DNA from: Lithodes maja
Taxonomy: Eukaryota; Arthropoda; Malacostraca; Decapoda; Lithodidae
Direction: 5' to 3'
Assembly: GCA_037953745.1 (NCBI GenBank)
Contig: JBAKBP010003208.1
Span: 94,146 to 158,145 of the forward strand
DNA: 64,000 bases
Shown: in pieces, positions 9,783-20,014 of the stretch
Layout: each line of letters starts with the position of its first letter
Position numbering within the stretch: the first letter of the stretch is position 1
The notes under the pieces: model-generated
Databases searched by the model: none
What the model saw: the letters and a program-made list of their open reading frames with translations, nothing else
What the model was told of the DNA's origin: nothing
Translations under genes and position numbers: made by a program

Positions 9783-12700
9783 AAGGGTCCTAAAATCATT
9801 TGTGAAATATGTGAATCACTCATAACAAGAAAACAAAGGATCATAAACTGTGTTAAGTGTAAAACTGTAGCTCACATGAAGTGCATCTCTAAGAAGACCA
9901 ACAGTGAAGAACGGGAATTCCTATGCAACATATGTGCCTTGCATTCATTACCGAATATTAATGTAAATGAACCAATTAGTATTAACAACTCAGAATCCAG
10001 CCAGGACACATTCAAAATCAAAGATGAATACAGAGTGTTCACCAACAAAGGGCTCCATCTTATCCACATTAACGCCAGATCAATGTACCATAAATTGTCT
10101 GAATTAAACTTGTTAGCTAATAAGGCCAAAGCTTCAATAATTGCAATCACAGAAACCTGGCTGGATTCAAGTATAAACGATGGTGAAATAAACATTCAAG
10201 GTTTCAATATGGTTAGGAATGATCGCAATAGGCATGGGGGAGGAGTATGTCTGTATGTAAAAAACAACCTCACACACACAACCAGGACCGACCTCCATGT
10301 AGAAAATCACGAAGCTCTGTGGATCGATCTACGCCTGCCAAGGACAAGACCCATCACAATTGGGGTATGCTATAGGCCACCAGACGACACACAATTCTTG
10401 ACCAAATTTGAACGAACGTTGTCATCGCTAGACCCTCGGAATGAATCCATCATACTAGGGGATTTTAACCTGTGTTACAAACAACGAAATGATAGGCTTG
10501 TACGAGAATATAGGCATATACTGACAATGCACAATCATAAACAACTCATCACAACCCCCACACGTATCTCTGAGAACACTGCCACAATAATAGACCACAT
10601 AAACTGTAACAGAGAGGACAAAATATCCCAATCAGGGGTTATACAGACTGGGATAAGTGATCACTTCGTCACATATTGCACACGAAAAACCACAAAAATT
10701 ACCCTAGAGAATCACAAGATTATCAAAACAAGGTCACTCAGAAACTACAATAAAGAAACATTTCTGGACATTTTATGGAATACAGACTGGTCTCCAGTGT
10801 TTGGAAGTACAAACGTTAATGACGCATGGGTTGGCTTCAGAACCATCATCACAAACATTCTAGACGAAATAGCTCCTCTGAAAGACATACGAATTAAAGC
10901 AAGGTCAGACCCATGGATCAACAATGACATACTACACCATCTGGAACACAGAGACAATCTGTTAAAAAGGCTAGCGAAACATAGACAGGATCAAGGTCTG
11001 AAACATGAGTTCAACAGGGCCAGGAATAAACTAAGTAGGAAAATAAAATCAGCGAAAACTAATTATTTTCACAATAAGGCAGAGGAATATCAGAATAACC
11101 CAAAGAAACTATGGAGGCACCTAAAAACAACAGGCTACAGCAACAAGACAAGGGATTCGTCTAACACTAATATTGCTCTCACCATTAATGATCAGATTTG
11201 CCACGATAAACGACAAATTTCAACCTACTTCAACTCCTTCTTCACCTCCATAGCAAACACACTTGCACAGAACCTACCTCAACCTCTCAATAAATACACG
11301 ACAACAACGGCCACCTTTCGAAATTTCTACAGAGATAAAGACATACACCCAAACACATTTGGATTGCAAAATGTTACACCAAAATACACTTTTGACGAGC
11401 TGTCTAACCTAAATGTACATAAAAGCAGAGGACCAGACAAAATTCCTGCCAAATTTCTACGAGATGGAGCCATTGGTATAGCAGGCCCCCTAACTCACAT
11501 CATCAACTTGTCAATTAACACCAACACTGTACCTGCTGAACTGAAGGAAACTATTGTAACCCCTCTATTCAAGAAAGGAAATAAACTAGAAGTTGGTAAC
11601 TACAGACCAGTTAGCATATTATGTATTGTATCTAAAATCCTTGAAAGAGCGGTATACACCCAAATTGAACACTACCTCAAACAAAATGATCTATTCTATA
11701 AGTTTCAATCAGGTTTCAGATGCATGTACTCGACAGACTCCTGTCTCATCCACTTAACGGATCACATTCGTAAAGAAATGTCTAAAGGTAACTACACCGG
11801 TATGGTTCTTCTTGATCTACAAAAAGCGTTTGACACAGTAGACCATGATATCCTATGTAATAAACTACAAGCAATGGGCATAGGATCTGTGAACTGGTTT
11901 AAATCTTATCTTAGTGGTAGAACCCAAAGAGTCAAAATTGATGATAATATATCTGATCCTATGCCAATTAACTGTGGGGTCCCGCAGGGAAGCATCCTTG
12001 GTCCCTTACTCTTTCTCTGTTATGTGAACGACATGGAACTGAGCGTCTCATGTAAATTATTACTGTATGCAGACGACAGCGTGCTCCTGGTTTCAGGAAA
12101 AGACCCAATAAGTATTGCCGCTTCACTTTCCAAAGAACTAGAATCATGTAGTGAATGGCTAGTGGACAATAGACTATCTCTTCACCTGGGCAAGACGGAA
12201 GCCATCTTATGTGGAACAAAACGCAAACTGAAAGACATTGTGGGCTTCTCGGTCAACTGTAATGATATTCCTATAACAACAGTGTCACAAGTTAAATATC
12301 TCGGACTAAAACTGGACGCGAGTTTGTCAGGTGAAACAATTTTGGAATCTATCCTGAGTAAGTGTAGAGCACGTATAAAATACCTGTATAGACAGGTGGG
12401 ATGCTTGCCCGCGGCGACCAAAAAGACCCTCTGCCAAGCGCTTGTTCAATGTCATTTTGACTATTCTGTGTCATCCTGGTACTCTGCATCATCTAAATCA
12501 GCACAGCACAAACTTCAGGTCACTCAAAATAAAATGGTTAGGTTCATGCTGAACCTAGGACCCAGATCACATGTTGGCCAGGAACAACTTCAGTCACTAG
12601 GTATGCTCAATGTCGCTGACAGGGCCAAACAAATCAGGCTCACTAATGCCTTCAAAATTTTCTATGACAGAGCTCCAGAGTACCTAAAGAATGATTTTGT

Positions 12701-12935
12701 TAAAGCAAATGAGAGGAGTGGACATAATACAAGAAACAGGATGTTTAATTTTAAGGTCCCGAGAATCCAAGGACAGGGTAAGCAAACATTCTTCTTCACC
12801 GCCATCAAAGACTGGAACGACCTACCCCAGTCAGTCCGTGAAAAGAGAACACTGTATTCCTTCAGACGTAGCCTGAAGGAACACCTGAACCGGACAGCTG
12901 CGAGAAGGGAGCACCAAGCTTATGTCTACTACTAA
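9783..12935 (+). CDS. LINE A polyprotein: PHD finger, APE endonuclease, reverse transcriptase
   Basis: This open frame runs from the MITE edge; its first ATG is at 9876, giving 1019 residues. Before that ATG the frame already encodes a second PHD-like finger (CEICES, CVKC, HMKC, CNIC). Counting from 9876, an endonuclease/exonuclease/phosphatase domain follows (HINARS near 63, AITETWLDS near 90, GISDHF near 265). The RT has DLQKAFDTVDHD near 646, GVPQGSILGPLLF near 700 and YADD near 731. The C terminus has the usual LINE thumb and connection region. There are no internal stops or frameshifts. The protein would nick target DNA and reverse-transcribe its RNA there. The frame runs directly on from the upstream 2A/PHD part when the MITE and one TTAA are ignored. 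Confidence 0.9.
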   Translation, partial: KGPKIICEICESLITRKQRIINCVKCKTVAHMKCISKKTNSEEREFLCNICALHSLPNINVNEPISINNSESSQDTFKIKDEYRVFTNKGLHLIHINARSMYHKLSELNLLANKAKASIIAITETWLDSSINDGEINIQGFNMVRNDRNRHGGGVCLYVKNNLTHTTRTDLHVENHEALWIDLRLPRTRPITIGVCYRPPDDTQFLTKFERTLSSLDPRNESIILGDFNLCYKQRNDRLVREYRHILTMHNHKQLITTPTRISENTATIIDHINCNREDKISQSGVIQTGISDHFVTYCTRKTTKITLENHKIIKTRSLRNYNKETFLDILWNTDWSPVFGSTNVNDAWVGFRTIITNILDEIAPLKDIRIKARSDPWINNDILHHLEHRDNLLKRLAKHRQDQGLKHEFNRARNKLSRKIKSAKTNYFHNKAEEYQNNPKKLWRHLKTTGYSNKTRDSSNTNIALTINDQICHDKRQISTYFNSFFTSIANTLAQNLPQPLNKYTTTTATFRNFYRDKDIHPNTFGLQNVTPKYTFDELSNLNVHKSRGPDKIPAKFLRDGAIGIAGPLTHIINLSINTNTVPAELKETIVTPLFKKGNKLEVGNYRPVSILCIVSKILERAVYTQIEHYLKQNDLFYKFQSGFRCMYSTDSCLIHLTDHIRKEMSKGNYTGMVLLDLQKAFDTVDHDILCNKLQAMGIGSVNWFKSYLSGRTQRVKIDDNISDPMPINCGVPQGSILGPLLFLCYVNDMELSVSCKLLLYADDSVLLVSGKDPISIAASLSKELESCSEWLVDNRLSLHLGKTEAILCGTKRKLKDIVGFSVNCNDIPITTVSQVKYLGLKLDASLSGETILESILSKCRARIKYLYRQVGCLPAATKKTLCQALVQCHFDYSVSSWYSASSKSAQHKLQVTQNKMVRFMLNLGPRSHVGQEQLQSLGMLNVADRAKQIRLTNAFKIFYDRAPEYLKNDFVKANERSGHNTRNRMFNFKVPRIQGQGKQTFFFTAIKDWNDLPQSVREKRTLYSFRRSLKEHLNRTAARREHQAYVYY

Positions 12936-13259
12936 ATGCGACATAAGAGATAGACAAACCAAACTGAAATGATTACTGATTACGGATTACTGATATTTAC
13001 TATAGGATGTAAGGTATCTTAAAATAACCCCCTAGAAATACTTTTTCTAAAGTATCCATTTCTTTATCCTCCCCTTTTTTCCCCAGCTAACCTAATCCCA
13101 CAAGGACCCCAATGGAAATACGCCTAACGGCCTTATTGGGCTATCCTTAGTTGGAATTATGCAAGGCTGGTACATGTCATATTTGTAACAAACTATGTGG
13201 TACCAACTCTGTAAATTGCTAACTGAATAAATATTATTATTATTATTATTATTATTATT
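12936..13259 (+). other. LINE A 3' UTR with (ATT)n tail
   Basis: This short 3' UTR is shared with copies B and C. It contains the conserved stretch GGCCTTATTGGGCTATCC and ends in CTGAATAAAT followed by (ATT)n from about 13228. The microsatellite tail is typical of CR1/L2-type LINEs. Read on the minus strand, the TAA of the tail supplies the false stop of the Merlin gene next to it. Confidence 0.85.
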
Positions 13260-14298
13260 ATGGTCGCGGTCCTGGCTGATGTGGAGATGAGGAATGTGAT
13301 GGAGTTGGTGACGATGTTGGCTCGGGTGGTGGCGGAGGTGGAGATTCTGAGTCGGACTGTTGGGGCTGAGGAGGGCAAGCAGGGTTGTACAGGGCCGCAG
13401 TAGCCTTCATGAAATGATGGAATCTGGTGTTGGGGTCTTTATGATGCATGATGAACATGGTGCGTGCTAAGTAGCCCACAAAGTGCTTCCTGCGCCTGCC
13501 GCAAAGTGGAACCTTCCGCTTGGCATCCCTCCATAGGCGTTCCACGGTGTTGGTGTGGGCACCACTGTCTGGGTCCACAAAATTAACAGAGTGGTTGACA
13601 GTGAGATGTTGGTAGCCTTCCTTCCCCAGACAGTGATACGCCTTCCAACAGTCCGAGATGATGGTGGTCCCCGGCAGAATCTTCTCCTTGATGATGGCCA
13701 GCAGTGTGTCGGAGGTACGATCCTCAACAGGCACCATGAAGAAGGTTCTGGATTGCCTGCATATACCTCCAAACACCCACTGGCCTTCAATCATCCGACC
13801 AACATGGTACTTCCGTCGACCAAACTTGCTCTCATCAATCTCCACAATCGAGCCAGGACCTCCCAGTTGTGCAGATGTTTCAATGCACCACTCAATAAGT
13901 ACTTCACGACAGAAACTGCTCCAGTCATTGATGGTATGTTGACTGAAGGCCAGCTCTGAAGTAGCTGAGAGGTAAGAAAATCCATCTCTCAAGTACATGT
14001 TGACAAATGTCAGTACCTTATAGAGTGGCAAATGGATGTTATCAAAAAAAGTATGAGCAAAAACACTCTGGGCCCATCCACACTTGCGCCTTTTCTGCTT
14101 CCTCACAGACACCATCTTTTGGCACCTGAACATTTTTCTTTTGAGGTCCAACACAGCAGTCTTACCACAGTTATCACATGTCTTATTGTCCAAAATGAGG
14201 CCATGATTAACACACAATTGAAATAGAGCATCACGGTCTTGGCAGTATTTAAAAAAAAAAAGTAAAGTCCCCATATCACATTCAAGACATGCCGCCAT
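13258..14298 (-). pseudogene. second Merlin/ISXO2-like transposase, 3' end cut by LINE A
   Basis: The likely start is the ATG at 14298 (ATGGCGGCATG, like the first Merlin gene). The open frame extends ten codons further, but only from a GTG that lies in a probable intron. Counting from that GTG at 14328, a zinc ribbon uses C51, C54, C69 and C83. The DDE core has D165 in VEIDES, D226 in ISDCWKAY and E263 in TVERLWR. The core is uninterrupted. After about residue 320 it turns Pro/Ser-rich. The TAA stop is part of the (ATT)n tail of LINE A; the original 3' end lies at 8092-8204. The two Merlin proteins share architecture but are clearly diverged, so they are different lineages. The catalytic part looks functional even though the tail is broken. 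Confidence 0.85.
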
Positions 14299-14322
14299 GA
14301 TGCTACAATCTGTCAGTGTCAG

Positions 14323-14539
14323 CTGCACACATGGACAGGTGTTGAGTGAGTGGGGGAGGGGGGGGGGGGGAAGGGGCCTGAGGATATGTCCCTATATAAT
14401 GGGCGAAATTGGCCTTTTTGACATGAAAAAGACCCTGTAATGCAAGCCCTAAGGGTCTCTTTATGGTTATATATTGAAGAAAGATAGCCATACTCGAGAA
14501 ATACCGGCCAAAATATCCCTAAATGTGAGGAAAACTTAC
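14323..14539 (-). other. probable 5' UTR intron of the second Merlin gene
   Basis: On the minus strand a consensus donor (CAAG/GTAAGT) lies at 14534-14540. A pyrimidine-rich tract ending TGTGCAG at 14323-14324 gives an acceptor 25 bases before the ATG. Splicing would remove 217 bp and leave the ATG at 14298 as first start codon. The pyrimidine tract includes the poly-C run near 14360. Confidence 0.55.
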
Positions 14540-14570
14540 CTTGCAACCTCCAGGAGGTTGTGTTTGAAAC

Positions 14571-14578
14571 TGACGTCA
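14571..14578 (-). promoter_or_regulatory. CRE palindrome TGACGTCA upstream of the second Merlin gene
   Basis: This is the same 8-bp CRE palindrome found upstream of the first Merlin gene, here just upstream of the putative first splice donor. A CCAAT box on the coding strand (ATTGGCT on the plus strand) lies near 14777. Confidence 0.4.
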
Positions 14579-14579
14579 C

Positions 14580-15276
14580 AGTCCACAGGCGAAGTGCATT
14601 GTGGGTACAAGTTAAAATGTACATTGTTACAAATCGATATCCTAAAAACTATTTGTAGAGAAATGAGAAAGTAATAAATTCAGACAGTATGTAAAACACT
14701 GGAAGAGACAATTGTAAAAGATAATAATAATTTGTTGGGAAATAAATCACTAGGTGAAGCTCGACTCTGATTGGCTAATGAACATCCGGGAATTTGTGGC
14801 AGGAGCCTAGAATGTAAACAAAGTGTTGTGGACTGGACTGGACTGGCTGGACAAAACTAGGGCCTAAACTCTGAAAATTGTATAGGGGGGTGACAATGAA
14901 ATTGGCAAAATGAGAAAAGTATCCCTTATCCGCGCATCTGTAGGGTCCCTTGAGTATGGTATGATCAACAACAACTAATTACCTAAGACAAGAATCCTGT
15001 AATCGAGGATTAGTAGTTGTGCAGTTAACCCAATATCAATACAAAATTAACACAAATGTGCTAAGATTAAGAACAAAATTATCTGTCGTAATGTGTATAT
15101 TTTGGCTCAACTAAAAGTTGATCATTGTGAGAGTTTCACTTAGATTGGACGTGAAATACATTACGTTAATACTGCCTTCAACTACCTGAGTTATACGATG
15201 TTTTGGTTGTATCTTTACAGTATAAGTAGGCCTAACTGTTTCGTAAGGAAATCAATTGAACCTTATATATATATCA
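14580..15276. other. AT-rich stretch, no gene seen
   Basis: Apart from the CCAAT box near 14777 I see no ORF, RNA gene or repeat here. It ends at the truncated 5' end of LINE C. Confidence 0.5.
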
Positions 15277-17366
15277 ACAGGCTACAGCAACGAGACAAGG
15301 GATTCGTCTAACACTAATATTGCTCTCACCATTAATGATCAGGTTTGCCACGATAAACGACAAATTTCAACCTACTTCAACTCCTTCTTCACCTCCATAG
15401 CAAACACACTTGCACAGAACCTACCTCAACCTCTCAATAAATACACGACAACAACGGCCACCTTTCGAAATTTCTACAGAGATAAAGACATACACCCAAA
15501 CACATTTGGATTGCAAAATGTTACACCAAAATACACTTTTGACGAGCTGTCTAACCTAAATGTACATAAAAGCACAGGACCAGACAAAATTCCTGCCAAA
15601 TTTCTACGAGATGGAGCCATTGGTATTGCAGGCCCCCTAACCCACATCATCAACTTATCAATTAACACCAACACTGTACCTGCTGAACTGAAGGAAGCTA
15701 TTGTAACCCCTCTATTCAAGAAAGGAAATAAACTAGAAGTTGGTAACTACAGACCAGTTAGCATATTATGTATTGTATCTAAAATCCTTGAAAGAGCGGT
15801 ATACACCTAAATTGAACACTACCTCAAACAAAATGATCTATTCTATAAGTTTCAATCAGGTTTCAGATGCATGTACTCGACAGACTCCTGTCTCATCCAC
15901 TTAACGGATCACATTCATAAAGAAATGTCTAAAGGTAACTACACCGGTATGGTTCTTCTTGATCTACAAAAAGCGTTTGACACAGTAGACCATGATATCC
16001 TATGTAATAAACTACAAGCAATGGGCATAGGGTCTGTGAACTGGTTTAAATCTTATCTTAGTGGTAGAACCCAAAGAGTCAAAATTGACAATAATATATC
16101 TGATCCTATGCCAATTAACTGTGGGGTCCTGCAGGGAAGCATCCTTGGTCCCTTACTCTTTCTCTGTTATGTGAACGACATGGAACTGAGCGTCTCATGT
16201 AAATTATTACTGTATGCAGACGACAGCATGCTCCTGGTTTCAGGAAAAGACCCAATAAGTATTGCCGCTTCACTTTCCAAAGAACTAGAATCATGTAGTG
16301 AATGGCTAGTGGACAATAGACTATCTCTTCACCTGGGCAAGACGGAAGCCATCTTATGTGGAACAAAACGCAAACTGAAAGACATTGTGGGCTTCTCGGT
16401 CAACTGTAATGATATTCCTATAACAACAGTGTCACAAGTTAAATATCTCGGACTAAAACTGGACGCGAGTTTGTCAGGTGAAACAATTTTGGAATCTATC
16501 TTGAGTAAGTGTAGAGCACGTATAAAATACCTGTATAGACAGGTGGGATGCTTGCCCGCGGCGACCAAAAAGACCCTCTGCCAAGCGCTTGTTCAATGTC
16601 ATTTTGACTATTTTGTGTCATCCTGGTACTCTGCATCATCTAAGTCAGCACAGCACAAACTTCAGGTCACTCAAAATAAAATGGTTAGGTTCATGCTGAA
16701 CCTAGGACCCAGATCACATGTTGGCCAGGAACATCTTCAGTCACTAGGTATGCTCAATGTCGCTGACAGGGCCAAACAAATCAGGCTCACTAATGCCTCC
16801 AAAATTTTCTATGACAGAGCTCCAGAGTATCTAAAGAATGATTTTGTTAAAGCAAATGAGAGGAGTGGGCATAATACAAGAAACAGGATGTTTAATTTTA
16901 AGGTCCCGAGAATCCAAGGACAGGGTAAGCAAACATTCTTCTTCACCGCCATCAAAGACTGGAACGACCTAGTCAGTCCGTGAAAAGAGAACACTGTATT
17001 CCTTCAGACGTAGCCTGAAGGAACACCTGAACCGGACAGCTGCGAGAAGGGAGCACCATGCTTATGTCTACTACTAAATGCGACATAAGAGATAGACAAA
17101 CCAAACTGAAATGATTACTGATTACGGATTACTGATATTTACTATAGGATGTAAGGTATCTTAAAATAACCCCCTAGAAATACTTTCTATAAAGTATCTA
17201 TTTCTTTATCCTCCCCATTTTCCCCAGCTAAACTAATCCCACAAGGACCCCAATGGAAATACGCCTAACGGCCTTATTGGGCTATCCTTAGTTGGAATTA
17301 TGCAAGGCTGGTACATGTCATATTTGTAACATACTATGTGGTACCAACTCTGTAAATTGCTAACTG

Positions 17367-17416
<50 letters not shown>

Positions 17417-17420
17417 TATT
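15277..17420 (+). pseudogene. LINE C: 5'-truncated copy of the LINE A family
   Basis: The copy begins in the middle of the polyprotein gene, at the position matching 11128 of LINE A, and runs through the RT domain and 3' UTR to an (ATT)n tail. It is highly similar to LINE A. A C-to-T change makes a TAA near 15809 in the RT region. A five-base loss near 16972 truncates the C terminus. The YADD box is kept (YADDSML). 5' truncation is the usual result of incomplete target-primed reverse transcription. Confidence 0.9.
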
Positions 17421-17589
17421 AATGTAAATTTTAATATTTTATTCTTCAATTAAGTATTACATTGGATCGTTGTTAGAAATGTCTTCCATTATCCCTTCCA
17501 GTGTAATCCTTCATACCGTCCGGTATGTCCCACATGCTTCCTCAAAGGTGGTCAAGTTACCACAAATGCTAAAAATAAAGCTTCAATAG
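17421..17589. other. unclassified segment between LINE copies
   Basis: No recognisable gene or repeat. It may hold a diverged 5' continuation of LINE B, but I could not align it to LINE A. Confidence 0.4.
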
Positions 17590-17642
17590 GAGTTCACTTT
17601 CACAATGCAACAGTTGTAATGAAATTGTTCATAACCGATGTA

Positions 17643-17851
17643 ACCGATTTTTTGTTTTTATAATAAAAACACAAACTCTCACACATCCAGGTCTTCTCCT
17701 GGGTGACCTGGATGTGTGAGAGTTTGTGTTTTTATCTGTGTTTATTTTTTGTTTTATGTTGTTTTTGTGTTTTCCCTGTTCTTGCTCTGTCTTGAGTCGG
17801 CTACCCCCAAAATGGGGATTGGGCCTGAGCATATAGATAGATAGATAGATA
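17643..17851 (+). mobile_element. SINE-like retroposon with hairpin head and (GATA)n tail
   Basis: The insert is flanked by GATGTA (17637-17642 and 17852-17857). Its head is a perfect 29-bp inverted repeat (17665-17693 with 17705-17733) around an 11-base loop. The body contains TCTGTCTTGAGTCGGC and GGGCCTGAGCATATAG and ends in (GATA)n. A related copy at 42545-42793 has the same body and tail but not the perfect hairpin. No tRNA-type A/B boxes are obvious, so the family is unclassified. Confidence 0.7.
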
Positions 17852-19312
17852 GATGTACTTACGTTAACAGTAGAAACGAAGTTGAATGTGTTAAATGTAG
17901 GAACTCAGCTGTACAACATCGCAAAACCATTGTTTTATTTGTGAATCACTCATAACACGACGTCAGAAGATCCAAAACTGTGTAAAGTGTAAACATGTAG
18001 CTCACATGAAGTGCATCTCTAAGAAGACCAACAGTGAAGAACGGGAATTCCTTTGCAATAAGTGTGCCTTGCATTCATTACCGAATATTAATGTAAATGA
18101 TCCAAGTATTAACAACTCAGAATCCAGCCAGGACACATTCAAAATCAAAGATGAATACAGAGTGTTCACCAACAAAGGGCTCCATCTTATCCACATTAAC
18201 GCCAGATCAATGTACCATAAATTGTCAGAAATAAACTTGCTAGCTAATAAGGCCAAAGCTTCAATAATTGCAATCACAGAAACCTGACTGGATTCAAGTA
18301 TAAACGATGGTGAAATAAACATTCAAGGTTTCAATATGGTTAGGAATGATCGCAATAGGCATGGGGGAGGAGTATGTCTGTATGTAAAAAACAACCTCAC
18401 ACACACAACTAGGACCGACCTCCATGTAGAAAATCACGAAGCTCTGTGGATCGACCTACACCTGCCGAGGACAAGACCCATCACAATTGGGGTATGCTAT
18501 AGGCCAACCAGACGACACACAATTCTTGACCAAATTTTTGAACAAACTTTGTCATCGCTAGACCCTCGGAAATGAATCCATCATACGGATTTTAACCTGT
18601 GTTACAAACAACGAAATAATAGGCTTGTACGAGAATATAGGCATATACTGACAATGCACAATCACAAACAACTCTCACAACCCCCACACGTATCTCTGAG
18701 AACACTGCCACAATAATAGACCACATAAACTGTAACAGAGAGGACAAAATATCACAATCAGGGTATACAGACTGGCATAAGTGATCACTTCGTCACATAT
18801 TGCACACGGAAAATCACAAAAATTACCCTAGAGAATCACAAGGTTATCAAAAGAAAGGTCACTCAGAAAACTACAATAAAGGAAACATTTCTGGACATTT
18901 TATGGAATACAGACTGGTCTCCAGTGTTTGGGAAGTACAAACGTTAATGACGCATGGGTTGGCTTCAGAACCATCATCACAAACATCCTAAGATAGCTCC
19001 TCTGAAAGACATACGAATTAAAGCAAGGTCAGACCCATGGATCAAAAATGACATACTACACCATCTGGAACACAGAGACAATCTGTTAAAAAGGCTTGCG
19101 AAACATAGACAGGATCAAGGTTTGAAACATGAGTTCAACAGGGCCAGGAATAAACTAAGTAGGAAAATGAAATCAGCGAAAACTAATTATTTTCACAATA
19201 AGGCAGAGGAATATCAGAATAACCCAAAGAAACTATGGAGGCACCTAAAAACAACAGGCTACAGCAACAAGACAAGGGATTCGTCTAACACTAATATTGC
19301 TCTCACCATTAA
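17852..19312 (+). pseudogene. LINE B coding remnant, PHD and endonuclease region
   Basis: This aligns with LINE A from the PHD finger through the endonuclease into the start of the RT region, but carries several frameshifts and stops (for example TGA in place of TGG near 18285). It ends at the TTAA where the second MITE copy entered. It preserves the PHD-to-endonuclease junction without the MITE found in LINE A. Confidence 0.85.
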
Positions 19313-19713
19313 CCCGGGAGCTGCGGGAAGACTCTTAAGAGTTCCCCCGGCGGACTGCGGGAAGACTCTCCTGAGTAAGTAAAATTAAAAATCAACTTTT
19401 GACATCGAAATTTTTTTTTTTTTTTTTTTTATTTTTTTTTTTTTATTTTTTTTTTTGGCCCCTGGGCCATGCAAAATCTCAGTCCTCTACCTCCCCTCCT
19501 TCCCCACTTTCCTCCTATCCCTCAGTTATCACCTATTTTCCCTATTATTCCCTTATTCTGAGGTATATTTTCGTGCTAACATTAGCGAGTTGCAAGCAGG
19601 GTGTTGTCATCACTGATGGCAATCGAGTGCAAGAGAGAGAGAGAGAGTATCGATCGACTGTGTCGCAGTGGCCATGGGGAAAATTGGCGGGAAGGTAGCT
19701 TGCCTCACCCATA
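19313..19713. mobile_element. TTAA MITE copy 2, left part (inverted)
   Basis: This is the reverse complement of the right part of the 9153-9780 MITE, including the poly-T tract and the AGTCTTCCCGC motifs. It begins right after TTAA (19309-19312) and is interrupted at 19714 by a DIRS element. Confidence 0.85.
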
Positions 19714-20014
19714 CAATTTGTTAGTAGTCTTGGCAAATCCAACGTCAAGGCTATTAACCTAATTGCAATGACGACTTGTCTATTTTGACTGCTATGTCGT
19801 CATTCCAACCGCAGTTAAAAAGAAAACGTCTAGAGTCTACTCCTTATCTTGCTCTAGGAGACGTTGTACATTAACCAAAACTACCACCGAAGGTGAAAAA
19901 GCATAGAAGAGAAGAAAAAGGGGTTTACCTTAGTTACCGCTTAAGGCCCATCCCGTGTTCCGTCATGTGCAGATCACTGTCGAACGTGCGCATGAGCGAC
20001 CCTCTCTTGTTATC
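19714..20014. repeat. left inverted terminal repeat of DIRS copy 1
   Basis: The segment starts CAATTTGTTAGTAGTC and is the reverse complement of 27588-27890. It is almost identical to the left ITR of copy 2 (43738-44040). Confidence 0.85.

Larger units (their letters stand above)
8205..13259 (+). mobile_element. LINE A: nearly intact PHD-APE-RT non-LTR retrotransposon with 2A motif
   Basis: The element is bounded by an ATGGTC direct repeat and ends in an (ATT)n tail, as expected for target-primed reverse transcription. It begins only about 10 bases before the first ATG, so the 5' end is either very short or slightly truncated. It encodes a 2A-bearing N-terminal part (8215-9152) and a PHD-endonuclease-RT part (9783-12935) that were one reading frame before a TTAA MITE entered. 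The domain set and YADD box fit the Jockey superfamily (CR1/L2-like group); the exact clade cannot be settled here. Copies B (17590-32915) and C (15277-17420) belong to the same family. Confidence 0.85.
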
